The notes: generated by a model from the letters alone, not told the origin. A DNA stretch of 64,000 nucleotides from Trebouxia sp. TZW2008 (GCA_002118135.1 BDIU01000107.1:16668-80667), one strand, 5' to 3'; shown: positions 25,201 to 37,110, counted from the first letter of the stretch. Made by a program: numbers and translations.

Positions 25201-28198
25201 AGGTGACATCAGCTGCAGTCATGACGTCTGACCAACAGCTTGGCCACTGGTGGTTGTGTGTCAGCGTCTTCACAAATTAAGTTTTAATCCATTTGAAAAC
25301 TAACAAATACAAAAAAAGCAGCAGTACAACGACCCTTCTTGGCGCAACAAGATGCGCGACTTGTATTTCAAGGTGAACCCCACAGACAGCTTCTTTGTTG
25401 CTTTAGCCTACTGCAGGGCTTGCCATGACATTGCACCAGTGCCAACAACATGCTTGCATGCTAACTCATGCACCGCCGACTTTTTGGCAGCGCCACATTT
25501 GTGTATCACTGATGCACCATGTGCAGTCCGCAGTACCATGCTGTCTGGCTACACAGCGACTTGTGGTCTTGCAAGTTGGGGGATCAGATTTGTCAGTTGC
25601 CTGATGTGAGGCCTGATGACTGTCTCGTCCCACATCTTCCATGACCGCAAATCACTCTGCAGCTAAAGAGCATGTTACTCCACAGTGGGTGCAGCGTTAA
25701 TCAGAGCAGAGATTGAGAGGTTGTGCACAAACCATTGCATCAGTGTCAAAGGGTACATCACACCCAGACATTGTGGATGTCAGAGTTGCACGCTCTGCAG
25801 CTACAAAGTGACGTGGTCTTGCAAGTTAGGGGATGAGATTTGTCAGTTGCCTGATGTGAGGCCTGATGACAATTTCATCCCATAGCTTCCAAGACCACAA
25901 CTCATTTTGCAGCCGAAGCGCATGTTACTTTGAAGTATCACTAGCCAAAGAATCATGAGGTGGTGCACAGGTTTCGTTGGTATGGTCCACAGTCAGCTTG
26001 CAGAGGATTCAACAACCATCACAGTAGTGTTGGGGCAAGCACTACTGAGCCAGGACTGCAGGAGCTTGCTGCTCTGCACTTTTCAAGACCAGCTGATCTC
26101 TTCAGGATGCGCACGCAACCTGAACAACTGTCACAATAGTGCCGGGGTACCCATGTGTACGTTCACTAGGTCAGGACTCAAGGGCTTGCTGCTTTGCATC
26201 TGCTTGAACGCATGCTCTAGATATACATATGCCAACAAAGCTGGACGCTACGGTACGGCGACGCACAGCTCCTCTCTTCTGTGGTTGCTGTGCCTTGCTT
26301 TCTGCAGTGTCAAGTTCAGTTGGGGTTTGCTCCTGGGGCTGATTTCAAGTATGTGTAAGAAGTATGCCGTACAAGATCAGGATGAGGTTTGGCAATGTCA
26401 GCTTAACACCTGGCAAAAGCAACCAGACCAAGCACCATGGCTCTGTTGCACAAACCCCAGGCATACCATGTGGGTGCTTGAAACAATAAGCAACATCAAC
26501 AGCATTCAACTGGGCAATGCACCCAGATGGAGTGCCTTGGCTCTGTGCAGCAAAATAATGGGATTTAGTCTGCATGCCATGACTAATTTCGTTACTGCTG
26601 AGCTATAGCTCTTCGTCTTCACAGCACCTGCAAGGCACAGACTCACCTGCAGGCTTCTGGTTGCACATACCTTTGATCGCCTGAATTGCCATGTTTCAGC
26701 AGTTCAGAGCTTGAGCCATGGATCTCAGTGCCTGCAAGGCACAGACCAAACTGTAGACCTCAGCTTCTTCTACAAGGCAAAGTCCACTGTTTGACCTGTG
26801 CCCTGCAGTAACAGCAATGATTCATGGCAGTAGCTCAAGACTGCTGAGATATAGTTAGTCAGAGTCCAGATTGGCAGCTCGTAGTGCCACCTGCTGAGCA
26901 CTGATCAACGCACAGGTGTCAGTTGGATTTTCAACGCAATGACTTTTGTTTGAAGTGTGCCCTGCAGTAACAACAATCATTCATGGCTGTTGCTCTAGAC
27001 TGCTGAGACGTAGCAAATCAGAGTCTAAGCTGGCAGCTTGCAGTGCCACCTGTACAGCACAGATCAAAGTGCATTTCTCAGCTTGTTAAACAAGGCAAAA
27101 TGCAACGGGTTGTCTGTGCCTTGCAGCTGGTACTGACATGCATAGCTGTACCTGAGGACTGACAAGACACAGCAATTCAGGGACTAGATTGGCAATTTAG
27201 CGCCGCCTGCAGATCACAAAGCATCCTGCAGCTCTCAACCCAGTGTGCAGGACCACCATTGTTGAAAGGCCTGTTCCCTGCAGCTGACGACAGACATCAC
27301 AACTGCAGCTCAGGACTGCTCAGATGTAGGAGTTTAGAGTGTGCAGATGCAGGGAGCATTTTGTTCGTTGCATATAATTAACCAACAGAGGAGGCAGAAA
27401 TACTGCAACAAATGTTGTGTGATGTGCAGGGCAACAAGTATGGACCTGTGGTGCTTGACATCAGCTTGATGACGGTGCTTGGAATCAGCTTACTTCTATG
27501 GACGCAAACCACTTGACTCAGTGTTGGCAAGCTGGCATCAGCTTGGATTTATAACTCAGGAAAACTGGCAGAAGCTAGTGCTTCAGCATGCTGGTGCTTG
27601 CTCTTGTCATCTCCAGGCATTGCAAGAGCATGAGTCCTCAGGAAAGGGGGCGTGAAATTTACACCGCTGTGTTTGTTTAAGACTGTGATAGCATCTGGCA
27701 CAGGCAACGATTGGTCTCCCATGCATGCAATAGTCAAGGTTTGGAGGACATTGACAACATGCGTCCTGATGGATGTGTTTGTTTCAGCTGTCTCAAGACT
27801 ACTTTGGCAGTACAGCAATATATACATGCAACGGTGACATCAGCGGCTGTATGCCTCAGTAGACAGTGCCATCATTGTGCGTCATGTCAGCTGCAAGAGC
27901 AATGAGTTTCCCCACAAGGTAGCATTTGCGCAGCTGATATACTGGGTTTTGCATTTAGCAGTGTACTGCAAGGCTAAAAGCATGGCATGAAACGACAAGG
28001 TGACCATAAGTCTTCCTTTGTGCATGATCTTGCACACCTGTGTCACCATGATGCAATGATTGCAGTGTGAGCAAATCAGAGACGTTGCCTCAAGAAAAGT
28101 GCGATCCAAATTTGGCTTGCTGCGTTTGTTGATCGCAGCAGTGTTTACGGTAGCCAGGCTGAAGTCACTGGTCATGTCATGATCAACGTATGCAGTGA
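16222..28198 (-). CDS. Unidentified multi-exon gene, minus strand
   Basis: Several good exon candidates run right to left. 28038-28198 (acceptor TTTTCAG, donor GTGTGC) encodes VTAYVDHDMTSDFSLATVNT and more. About 27665-27810 encodes a helical segment with THVVNVLQTLTIACMGD. 20091-20233 includes FDISYGQICAGLTVFGTTAL. 18545-18715 (phase 2 to 2, donor GTGACA) includes GPAKKLARIVHDFIISKPNQ. The terminal exon 16222-16365 is 48 codons and ends in basic GRRKKR then TAG. The rest is filled with tandem exon-like arrays. I could not identify the family; the long helical exons and basic tail would suit a large nuclear helical-repeat protein, which is a guess. Two genes in tandem cannot be excluded. Confidence 0.38.
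17590..18245 (-). repeat. Three diverged copies of an exon-like unit
   Basis: Units near 17600-17740, 18000-18150 and 18180-18245 share GCATATCCCA..., GTACCTGA(C/T)(A/G)ATG and GCCATGCTTG(C/T)TGAGC. On the minus strand they read as an exon-like segment containing KHGMLQW. Spacing is about 390 then 150 bp. Confidence 0.6.
19560..23910 (-). repeat. Long-range duplicated exon-like segments
   Basis: The segment around 19980-20250 (containing CAGCACAAATCTGCCCGTA) is repeated in degenerate form at about 23660-23890. GTCTGCAATGCAGCC(A)GAGTAT also occurs near 12903. A second unit (ACACAGGTACAGAG on the minus strand at 19505, on + near 22880) recurs at about 22270, 22535 and 22630. Copies are separated by kilobases, unlike the tight arrays elsewhere. 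Confidence 0.55.
24150..25190 (-). repeat. Four tandem units of about 255 bp
   Basis: The motif CTGTT(C/A)TGT(T/A)GCCTCAGAC begins near 24230, 24495, 24750 and (diverged) 25000; AGGAATGCT(T/C)TG follows at 24386, 24645, 24898 and 25144. On the minus strand each unit carries an open segment (for example TRARVQDESS) followed by a GT(A/G)TGC donor-like site, so the units look like exon plus intron. Confidence 0.75.
25549..25935 (-). repeat. Two tandem units of about 250 bp
   Basis: GATTTGTCAGTTGCCTGATG followed by TGAGGCCTGATGAC is identical in both copies (25590s and 25840s). These are the youngest pair of the dispersed family that also occurs at 14.15, 19.57 and 21.0 kb. Confidence 0.8.
26640..27340 (-). 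repeat. Four to five tandem units of about 158 bp
   Basis: TGCAGTAACA(G/A)CAAT(G/C)ATTCATGG and CTGCTGAGA occur at about 26803 and 26963, with diverged copies near 27120 and 27279 and a partial one near 26690. On the minus strand the units share an exon-like frame with LDSD and LSSLE. Confidence 0.72.
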
Positions 28199-29073
28199 CT
28201 GAAAACATGTCTACTCAGGTACAGTAAGCTGTTTACTGAGCGTGCCTTAGAGAATGAGGTACTGAAGCAGCAGCTAGCTGACACCCCTGGGCCGAAGGCT
28301 TTTGACTCAAGATATTAAAGCTGTGAGACGGTGCTATGAAGATGCTTTACATGTGCAACAGCACGGTGCATGCTGAACGCAACCTCAGCTCAACCCTGCT
28401 GTGCCTGTGACTTACATTCCTGACTGCAGTCACGACCACGTGGCAACTGAGGCAATGCCCAGTATGCATGTAAACAAGTAACTTCAATGCAGCATTTGGC
28501 AATTATCTGACGGGCCACAGGCCTGTATTGCTGATTGCCCTGAGTGCATGTCCTGATGCATACATCATAAGAGGGTTTGAAGTGCTTGAACATGCGCAAA
28601 GAAGATGCGTCAGAACATTGGAAGGTCTCGCTCGCAATACATACCGGCTGTCAAACATGCAATGCGCAACAGGACGCAATGTGCGCTGACACTCGACATT
28701 ACTGCCATAACCCGCTTCGATGCATTGCTGACAGGCGCGTAATGTTTCATTCCATTGGAACTGTGCTCAGCTTAATGATGCTGTACATCCCTTCTGCCCA
28801 GCACCATCAAACATGCATCCTGTGAATATGCAAGGGTGTTGTCAAGTGCAAACGCATGTCCTGTATTACATGCAAGCTACTGCTACAAAAGCCCTTACTG
28901 TTCTGTATCTATTTATGACTGGTCATTGAATAATGGCACTGTGTCAGAGCAAATTGACAAGTCGTTTATATCAGCTTATTCACATGCGTTGGGTTCATTG
29001 TCAAAGCTGTCAAGTTGAGAGTGCTCAGCATGCTCGTGCAAGTTGTGGCTGGGGATTGGAGGCTGAGCAGCGT
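28199..29073. other. Interval between minus-strand genes
   Basis: It should contain the 5' part or promoter of the 16-28 kb gene and the 3' end of the START-like gene. A plus-strand open segment ending at TAA 28316-28318 (ERALENEVLKQQLADTPG) looks coding but is isolated; no partner exon was found. Confidence 0.35.
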
Positions 29074-32000
29074 CTAAAGGTCAATTGGGTCATTTGACTC
29101 AGACTTTTTTGGTCTGCCACGCCTTTTGGGCTGTGCATCAGGTTCAGGCTGTTTTTTAGGGCTGCCAGGTCTTCCTGTTGGCTGTCCTGAAAATTCTGAG
29201 TCGAATGCATCAAACTCATCTTCTTCATCTGAGTCATCATCAGGCTGCTGTGGCTTCGGAGCAAAACTGCTCTCAGGAGAAACCCTAGCCGCTTGTGCTT
29301 GGTCAAATTGACCCTGATCTTGCTGATACATGCTAGACATGTCTGCTGCAGCCTGTTGCTCTGAACCCAAGGGCTGTTGCCTGCTGCCCTGGGGCTGCTG
29401 CCCTGAGCCCTGGGGCTGTTGCCCTGAGGCCTGGGACTGTTGCCCTGCGCCCTGAGCTGATTCAAAGTCACTTGATGACTGAGCGCTCTGGCTGTCAGCT
29501 GAACTGTTCTGGAACTCAGCTGCTTGAGTTTGAGAGGCAGGCTGAGCTTGATTGCTGAGCTGAGGTTCAGACGAGTTTGGCTCGACATCGATCCAGTCCT
29601 CATCAGACTCCTCGTCTTCTGAATCATATTCCTCATCGTATTCCTCATCGTATTCCTCTTCATCATCATCGTACTCCTCCTCATCTTCCTCTTCTTCTTC
29701 AGCCCCAGATTCTTCCTCTTCATCACCAGATTCCTCCTCTGAATCATCATCTGATGATGCGGCTTCAGCATTCACTTGGTCCAAAATGTCAGAGACCTGT
29801 TCAGGCGTGTACCCCTCTTGGCCAACCCACTCTGCAAAAGCACAATCAATGAGAAAAAGTCTGCAACAGTCAAAGCCTACAGCTTTTCATCTGTGTCCTT
29901 GCGTTCCTCTTCTTCTTTATGATCTGATGCTGCGGTTTCAGCTGTCACTTGGTTTAGAATACCAGAGGCCTGTTCAGGCGTGTACCCTTCTTGGTTCACC
30001 CATTCTGCACAAGGCAAAAATTCGTTACCAAAGAGACAAAAACGTCTGGAACGAATGCTTTGGCAAAATCAAACAGCATCTGTAGCTGCTGCTGCTGCTG
30101 CAGCTGTCGCATCTGCACCATCACAACCCAACTCTACATATCACACAATCAATTAGAGAAGCTGTGCTCAACAAATGTCTGTAGACATTGATCTCATGCC
30201 CAAACTATGCTTATGAAAGTAGACAAAGCAGGTGCTGTACGCAGTCAGAAGACATCTGGAGCTGCTGTTGCTGCTGCAGCTGTTCCTCCTGCACTGTCAG
30301 AAAGCCAAATCAGTCAGTCGATCAAGCGGTCAGTCAGGCAGGTAGGCATTGATCAGTCAATGAAAAAGCTTATGGCAGTCTTGCACGGAGCAGCTGATTG
30401 CGCCTGTATGTAGCTAGTCGCTGGGCTCATGGCGTGCCTGGCAAAGGCTTGTCATGATTGAATGAAGTCATTCACGTCACATGCTTGCTAGGCAGGGTCT
30501 ACATCCAGCAGCTAGGTATGTGCATGTCTTCTTGCATGTGTATTGGAAGATTGAGTCCACCCAAAATCCATGCAAGCTCAAGTGAAGTTTTGCCACTTGA
30601 GCTTCATGCTGATGTGTCATGTGTGTCAAGCAATCGATGAAAATCGTAAGCCAAGCATCCACACATCAGCTGTGCTGCACATGAAGCAAGTCAGCCAGAT
30701 TTGCAGAACACAGCACAATGCACCTGAAAACTCAGTGCATAACAGCTTTTTCCGCTGCTGTCAATTTGATAACGTACTGTGATGTGGCAAATGAGTCCAT
30801 TCCTCAGCAAAGTTGGATGCAACCACAGTTCTTGCTGCTGTCAATTTGTGCTGTATGGCTTACCTTGGAACTTTTCATAGAGCCCCTCCAAGTCGTATTC
30901 CTCTTCACCGCTGTCTGAGTCCTCTTCGCTGCTTGCGTCCTCATCGTCTGTTTCATGTTCATCTTCATCCTCATCCTCATCATCTTCTTCATCCTGATCC
31001 TCTTCCTCATCAGCATCCACATATTCAATTTCTTCTCCATCCTCATCCTCGTCCACTTCTTCTTCTTCTTCATCCCCTTCTTCGTCTTCATCAACTTCTT
31101 CTTCTTCTTCATCCCCTTCTTTGTCTTCATCAACTTCTTCATCTTCATCCACATCTTCAGACTCATACTCTTCTTCCTCGCCGCTTGCTACATCTTCATC
31201 CCCTGCAACAAAAGTCATCATGTTTTGATTCCCACCATGGAAATCGCAAAGAAACCTTATAAACCCTGAATTCTACAACATAACCAATTCCTCTACCAGA
31301 AATAAGATTGTATTCTTTCCCCCATTCTCTCAACTTAGATTCTCAACTTAGGTAGCTTAGGTGGTATGGACATGTCTGCAGGACGCTAGACACTAGGTTG
31401 CCTAAGGTCATGTTGTTTAGTCAAGTCAAGGGACCAAATCCTCCAGGTCGCCCAAGAAAGATCTGGAACGACATTGATTTGTCTGACTTTCAACAGTTGA
31501 ACATCAGGCGTCCATATTGCGACGCTCAAGACATGCCTGCCTGGCGAGATAGGACTTGTGCCTCACATACCTAGCAGTATATGCTGGAACATGTAATGAT
31601 GATGATGATGATGACTATTGTTATCTTTATCATTATCATTTTCTGAATCGTAACGCCCAAAACCTAATGGACTACAACGTCAGGGCATCTTCATCACCTT
31701 CTTCAACCTCGTCTTCATACTCTTCCTCCTCCTCCTCATCCTCATCGAGTTCTGAATCTTCATCCTCTTCTTCATCTTCATCCACCTCTTCGTATTCATA
31801 TTCATCCTCTTCATCATCCTCATCCCCTTCATCATCTTCATCCAATTCCTCATCGTCATACTCTTCGTCATCTTCATCCCCTTCCTCATCTTCCTCCCCT
31901 TCCTCATCTTCATCCCCTTCATACTCTCGGGTGTCAGCGCGCTCCTCAAGCTCGTCCAGATACTCTTCAGCAGCTAGAGCCGTTTTATAGGCGAGGTCCG

Positions 32001-35000
32001 TCATTGGACCGTGCTCTTCTTCATGCTTTAGAGCAAACTCGTCCAGATCTTTGTATAGCTCATCTTTCTCTGCCTTTTTGGCAGCTTGGTGTTCTGCCAG
32101 ATCTGTTGTCTCTATGAAAGCCTGCATGCACAAAAACAGATTCAGTATTGATGGCAACGTCCTAACGAAGCAGTGATCCTTTTGGTGCTGTTCAGCAAAA
32201 CCATCCAGCTCTGTGTATAGCTCATCTTTCTCTGCCTTTCTGGCAGCTTGATGTTCTGCCAGGTCTGTTGTCGCTATGAAGGCCTGCATGCAACAAAAAA
32301 GAGAGTGAGTGTTCATGGCGTAATCCTTGACAGAGCCATATCGCTTTTGGTGCTTTTCAGCAAATTCGTCCAGCTCTGTGTACAACTCATCTTTCTCTGC
32401 CTTTTGGCGGCTTGGTATTCTGCCAGGCCTGCTGTCTCTATGAAGGCCTGAATGCATTCACAGAGATTGAGTGTTCATGGCAAAACAGTCCAAAGAATTA
32501 TGTTCTTCGTAATGTCTTCCAGCGCACTTGTCCAGCTCTGTGCATGGCTCATCTTTCTTTGCCTTTTGGGTGTTGTTTGCTGCTCTGTCAGGTCTGTTAT
32601 CTCTATGAAGGCCTGCATGCAACAAAAAAGAGAGTGTTCACGGCAAGATTTTTGACAGAGTTGTTGTGCTCTGTGTCCAGCTCGTCTTTCTCTGCCTGGT
32701 TGGTGTTCTGCCAGGTCTGTTGTATGAAGTCCACGATTGCCAGAAATTCCTGCAAACAAAATTACACTTCTTTCAATGCAGGAAAGGATGCACAAGTCCA
32801 GGCGTATAATTTCCAACCTTAATTTTGATGCCTCTCTGCAGACAACACATTTGGTTGCCATAGAAGCATAGATGAAGGCTTGCTTGCCATAGACATTTAT
32901 TTGCATTTCATGCATTCACTGGTTCTTGCAAAACGTCTGCTAGGCAGGCACATGCAATTGTGTTGCTGTTAAACCTGCTGCCAATGGAGCATTCATGCCA
33001 GCCTTGACAAGGCCAACAATGCAAACTAGTTGGGTAATATGTTGCAACAGCTCAGTGGCACTTGCTGCCTGTCTACCACTGCAGACATATGTGCGTATAT
33101 GACATGCAGCATGATCTGTTGATACAAATATACAGTACACTGACATAATTGCCGCTTCCGTCTGTTTGCCGGTGACCTTAGATCTCAGGTGCAAATGCAA
33201 CAGTTGCCATGACCTTGGATTGAATGTCACACTCACTGATTGTATGGTCATACACACACATCTCGCAAATGCAGCAACTGACGACATGATGCAGCTGAAT
33301 ACCATACTCAATGCCTGGCCACCACACGTAGACATGCAGCTCAATGGGCTAGCTAACCTCAAAGCACAGATATGTAGAGTGCCTTGTTTTGATTGTATAC
33401 TTCTCTGCACACAAGGACAGTTACCAAGGGCGTACCTTCATTTTGAGGAGGCATCCCTCGAGGAGGTCGTTGACATCACCATAGATAGCCACAGCTCCCA
33501 CAAACTCTGATAAAGGCGCTGCAGACATACACACAACTTGGTGCCTCATGAACTTGGTGTGTTATGACAAGTGTGTGAGTCATCACTTCAAGCCTCGTGT
33601 CAAACTCAGACAGATACTGCCAAAGGTTCTGCCACAGTTTCTGCCACAGGCGCTGCATCCACAACACAGAGTTGCAACTTATTCGCCTTGCTGATCAAAT
33701 AATCAAACGGCGTGAGGTCAATGTGTGACAGTCGAACAGTCAGTGCTTGGGACAATTTGGTCCCAGAACCACATGAGCTGCATGAGCCAGCGACAATACT
33801 GATGCACGTGGATGCAAGACGTGAACTTTTTCTGCTATAAATTCTGACACAGACACCGCAACCATCGAGCCAAACCAGTGATTGTGGTGTTCAAACATGT
33901 GAGAGCAATGCATGACAGAGTTGCTTTGGACAACTTGGTGTATGATTTGTCAGCTTGCAACAATGCATGTCAATGCAAGGCCTGAACCTCAATTTCCACA
34001 AACTCTGCCTTTTTACATACAACGCATTCAAGCAGTGGGTGGCATGGGGGACTGATTGATGGCTAATTTGCATAGACTGCATGACTTGCAACATTGTTTG
34101 TGCATGGTGCACATTGAGCCTTGCCCTAGACTCACAAAGCCATGTGAGACGCTGGACAAGGGATGATGTACAGCGCTGGGCATGACTCAGAAGAGATCTC
34201 TTCCTGTACAACTTTCACGCAAGTACATGACTGATGAGCCTTAGACACACAAAGCCATGTGATTCGCTGGATGAGGGGGCGCTGTACATAACTCAGAAGA
34301 CATCGCTTCATGAATGAGCCTCACCCAAGTATATATATGATGAGCAGAAAAGCAGCAAGTGCTGTCAGATTTGAACAGGTTGCAGCTAAACAATTCACTA
34401 TACAGACAGTCACTTGATCCGTGCAGAAGACCTGGAGTGAAAGGAGAAAACGGCAGAAAGATTGACATTTGTCACATTATGCACAAAGCACTCAGCAGAT
34501 GCATATTAGCATGGTCACTATCACTCTCGTGACCGTTATCTTTATCAATGTCATGAACATTATCGTCTCTTGACCATTATCATTAGTATTATCATGAATA
34601 TCATCATGATCACTAATGACATGATTGTTGCCGTGACCTAACAAGTCATAGCCCATTCTGAAGCTGATTGTTGTGCTTGCCCATTATCAGGATCCAAAGA
34701 GATAGCGCCAGCCACAAAAGCCATTTGTGATAGATAATGCAATTGTTTCAAAGAGAGAAAGTACCCTACCTGGCAAAAAGTAGCCCATTCTGAAGCTGAT
34801 GCTGGTGCTCTTCCCATCGTCAGCATCTGAAAAGATAGCGCCAGCCACAAATTCCATTCCATCCACAGACTCCTCCAAAATCAGTTCATTTTCTTCTTCT
34901 GTCCTTTCAAGCGTTGTATAAAGCTCCAGGGTGGGTGTGGTTCCTGCGCCCCCATGAATGCTTATTAATGATGGTGATAAATGGTTACAGATTACTAAAA

Positions 35001-37110
35001 ACATGACCATTAACCATTAATGATAATGGGTACAGCATTACCTGCAACCATGTAATTAATGGTTACAGGTTGCAGCATATGTGTGTGGTTCAGACCCTCT
35101 CCCGCCAGGCTGACTTGTTGACCAGCCACTGTGAATGCTTGTGAAATGCTTAGATGCAAGCAGCCTCTCAACCAAGCATGATGTGTGACAACATGATAGT
35201 CGCCTTTTGGGTCCAGATCACAGATCAAAGCAGAGCTTACGGAGGTTCTGACATGGTGTATCCAGCTGCTGGCAGTCAAGAAAGGCAGTCATGGCATGAC
35301 AGAGGCAAGCATATTCCTGGATTACATTTATGAATGCTGACAGTGTAATGAGTTTGGGACAGCAAAGCGTGCTGATGAGTGCGTGACAGCTTGGGGACCA
35401 GAGCAGAGGCAAACATGGATCTGGGTTGTGTTTAGAGCTGCTGGCAGTGAAGCGAGTCAGTTGCGGCAACACAGAAGCAAGCAAAGTCCTGGGTTCAAGT
35501 GCACAGCTGCTGGCAGGATAGAGAACCATAAACAGCAAAGCATGCTAATGGGTGTGCAGCAAGTTGGGGATACAAACAGAGATGACTGTGTGTCTGGCTT
35601 ACTGTACACAAACAAGCTGCCAAAGTTGAAACACATCAGTCCTGACAAAAGCAAGGCATGCTGATGGGGACATGGCAAGGCATGCTGATGGGGACATGGC
35701 AACTTGGTCAATAAGCAGAGGCAAATGTCTGTCTGAGTCTGAGTACACAGCTGCTGACATTGCAGCAGTTCACTGCAGTGAATCCTCTTTGTGGAAACAC
35801 TCGATATAAGGACAATCTTGATGTAAGGACATCGCCGTTGGCAACCAATCACTGCATTCTGACTGCAGTGGTCCCTCTGAGTAAGGACAATTCAATGTGA
35901 GGACAAATTCTTTGGTAAACAAAGCAGTCGTTACAAAGAGAGTGTATTGATCGACGCAAAGGGTGCTGATGGGTGTGCTTGCAGGTTGGTCTGGACGGCT
36001 TACCCCATTGGTAGAAGATGAAGTATGACATGAGCTCTGGTTGTAGCCTGTGTATCACTTGCTGCACAAACAAATCTCACTGTCAGCAAAGTGATGAACA
36101 CACCAGAGCATGCCGCAATAGTACGACGCAGCACAATGCAATGCTAGACCGTCATGCTACATCAGCGCATAGGTTATGAAAAGCATGTGGTTTTCAGCTG
36201 CTTGTGAAGATTTGAATGCAACATGCTCAGACTGCATGCTGTAACATGCATGTAGAGAGACTGTTCTTGAAGTGCAGCAGTGGCATTTGCTGTGGACATG
36301 CAATGCACACCAGCAGCATGCATGCTGTTTCATGTGTGCATGTCATATGAGATGTATCAGCATGTCATGCAGCTTCAGTACATAGCAGCATGGGGATTCG
36401 CAGGGTGGAGGTACCTGATTAATCATATCAAACCACGGTAGGTAGTTTGAGCGCTCTAACCAGAATTGATAGCACTCGCTTCTGGGCTTGTTGACGGTAA
36501 TGATCAACTCATGTGTGATTTCCTCTGAGCTGAAATGAAGGTGTTCAAATGGGGAGTAGCCTATGTAGTTTCGAATGTCGTCATCTCGCAACACCCGGCC
36601 TGAATCGTCTTCGTCCAGACCGTCTGGAAGTTCAACTTGAGGATGGGGGATTCCAGGAGCTATTGGCCAATCTGCCAGTCGATCCCTGTTGTACTCGCTT
36701 TCTAGTTGTTTTTGCTCTGCTTCTTCATCTTCATCATCATCTTCGTCTTCATATTCATCGTCGTCTGAGCCTGAGTCTGATTCTGCATCTGCATCCGCAT
36801 CTGCGCTTGGTCTGCCCTTAGTCGACGGCTCTGCTGCAGATGCTGACACTCTCTGCTGGTGTCGCAATTTGCTGCATTGGTGCCTGCTGGGTGCCTTATG
36901 CGTGAATGTTTTGCTCGTGTTACTCCTGCATCGGGTGCAAAGCTTCAGTCCAGGAAGCTCGTCAATTGATGGCACTCAAAGTCACAAGATGACCGCCGAC
37001 CTTGTCACAAGTGGTCTGAACATGCGTCTTTGCGACAGTGGTCGGTGACATGTCGGGAACGCATGCCGCGCGCTAGCTCGTTCGAAACCCCAACAACCGT
37101 TAAACACATA
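29074..37110 (-). CDS. START-like (SRPBCC/polyketide-cyclase-type) protein with long acidic C-terminal region
   Basis: Exons that join in phase: 36415 to about 36924 or 36975 (first clear exon), 36004-36061, 34770-34943, 33436-33518, 31698-32121, 30864-31202 and 29074-29831 (stop). The 5' end is uncertain: a leader with ATG at 37090-37110 (MAYVFNGCWGF...) could splice to about 36924. An Arg/Ser-rich N-terminus and a first acidic stretch precede a START-like domain: ELIITVNKPRSECYQFWLER, then WFDMI, TPTLELYTTL, ILEESVDGMEFVAGAIF and FVGAVAIYGDVNDLLEGCL. This pattern is that of plastid COQ10/polyketide-cyclase-like proteins, which bind lipids or hydrophobic ligands. After it come a charged helix (AEHQAAKKAEKDELY), several hundred residues dominated by Glu/Asp, a Gln/Ser-rich segment, and an AT-hook-like tail (RRG-RPKK). 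Ligand and location are unknown; plastid targeting is inferred. Exon 31698-32121 could instead read to a stop at 31672. Confidence 0.7.
29910..30004 (-). repeat. Copy of the 5' part of the START-gene last exon
   Basis: After a TGTGCAG acceptor the copy encodes EWVNQEGYTPEQASGIL, against EWVGQEGYTPEQVSDIL in the last exon (acceptor at 29832). The reading frame is open and the phase is right for joining to exon 30864-31202, so it could be an alternative exon. A GTAGGC donor candidate follows near 29882, but in a different phase. Confidence 0.8.
31356..31574 (+). mobile_element. LINE reverse-transcriptase C-terminal remnant
   Basis: A 72-codon open frame on the plus strand reads LRWYGHVCRTLDTRLPK, then GRPRKIWND, then AQDMPAWRDRTC and TAG. 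This is the conserved tail after the RT domain of many LINEs (LRW-GHV-R ... GRPRK-W ... A-DR--W). It lies antisense in an intron of the START-like gene and is 5'-truncated, as expected for a LINE insertion. Confidence 0.75.
31596..31613 (+). repeat. (ATG)n tail of the LINE remnant
   Basis: Six ATG units lie 21 bp after the LINE stop codon. Short-repeat 3' tails are usual for several LINE clades. Confidence 0.6.
32122..32770 (-). repeat. Four extra copies of the START-gene exon start (AEHQAA unit)
   Basis: Copies begin near 32282, 32446, 32611 and 32753, about 162 bp apart; the functional exon begins at 32121. They encode FIATTDLAEHQAARKAEKDE and variants. The two nearest copies are in frame with the functional exon across the intervening intron, leaving one open frame from 32457 to 31672. 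Inclusion of extra units by intron retention or alternative splicing is therefore possible. The outer copies are broken. Confidence 0.85.
34133..34340. repeat. Two tandem units of about 113 bp
   Basis: CACAAAGCCATGTGA followed by TCGCTGGA or ACGCTGGA and ACTCAGAAGA recurs at 34133 and 34246, inside an intron of the START-like gene. Confidence 0.75.
34641..34735 (-). repeat. Partial copy of START-gene exon 34770-34943
   Basis: The copy encodes FVAGAISLDPDNG, against FVAGAIFSDADDG in the functional exon. CAGCTTCAGAATGGGCTA is shared but shifted in frame and followed by a stop. It lies downstream of its source exon. Confidence 0.85.
35775..35915. mobile_element. Degenerate pogo-like MITE
   Basis: CAGTGAATCCTCTTTGTGG, then ACTCGATATAAGGAC, then a second half with CTGCAGTGG...AAGGACA. 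Pogo/Tigger-type ends typically read CAGT...CTCGATATAA. It shares the TAAGGACA/TGTCCTTA core with elements near 39.2, 40.2, 40.45 and 43.87 kb. Confidence 0.5.

Noticed and set aside
30813..31269. His/Leu-rich and Phe/Ile-rich plus-strand frames
   Set aside because: They are antisense shadows of the acidic GAA/GAT exon on the minus strand.
31556..31990. Poly-serine plus-strand frame
   Set aside because: It is the reverse-strand shadow of the Asp/Glu-rich exon 31698-32121.
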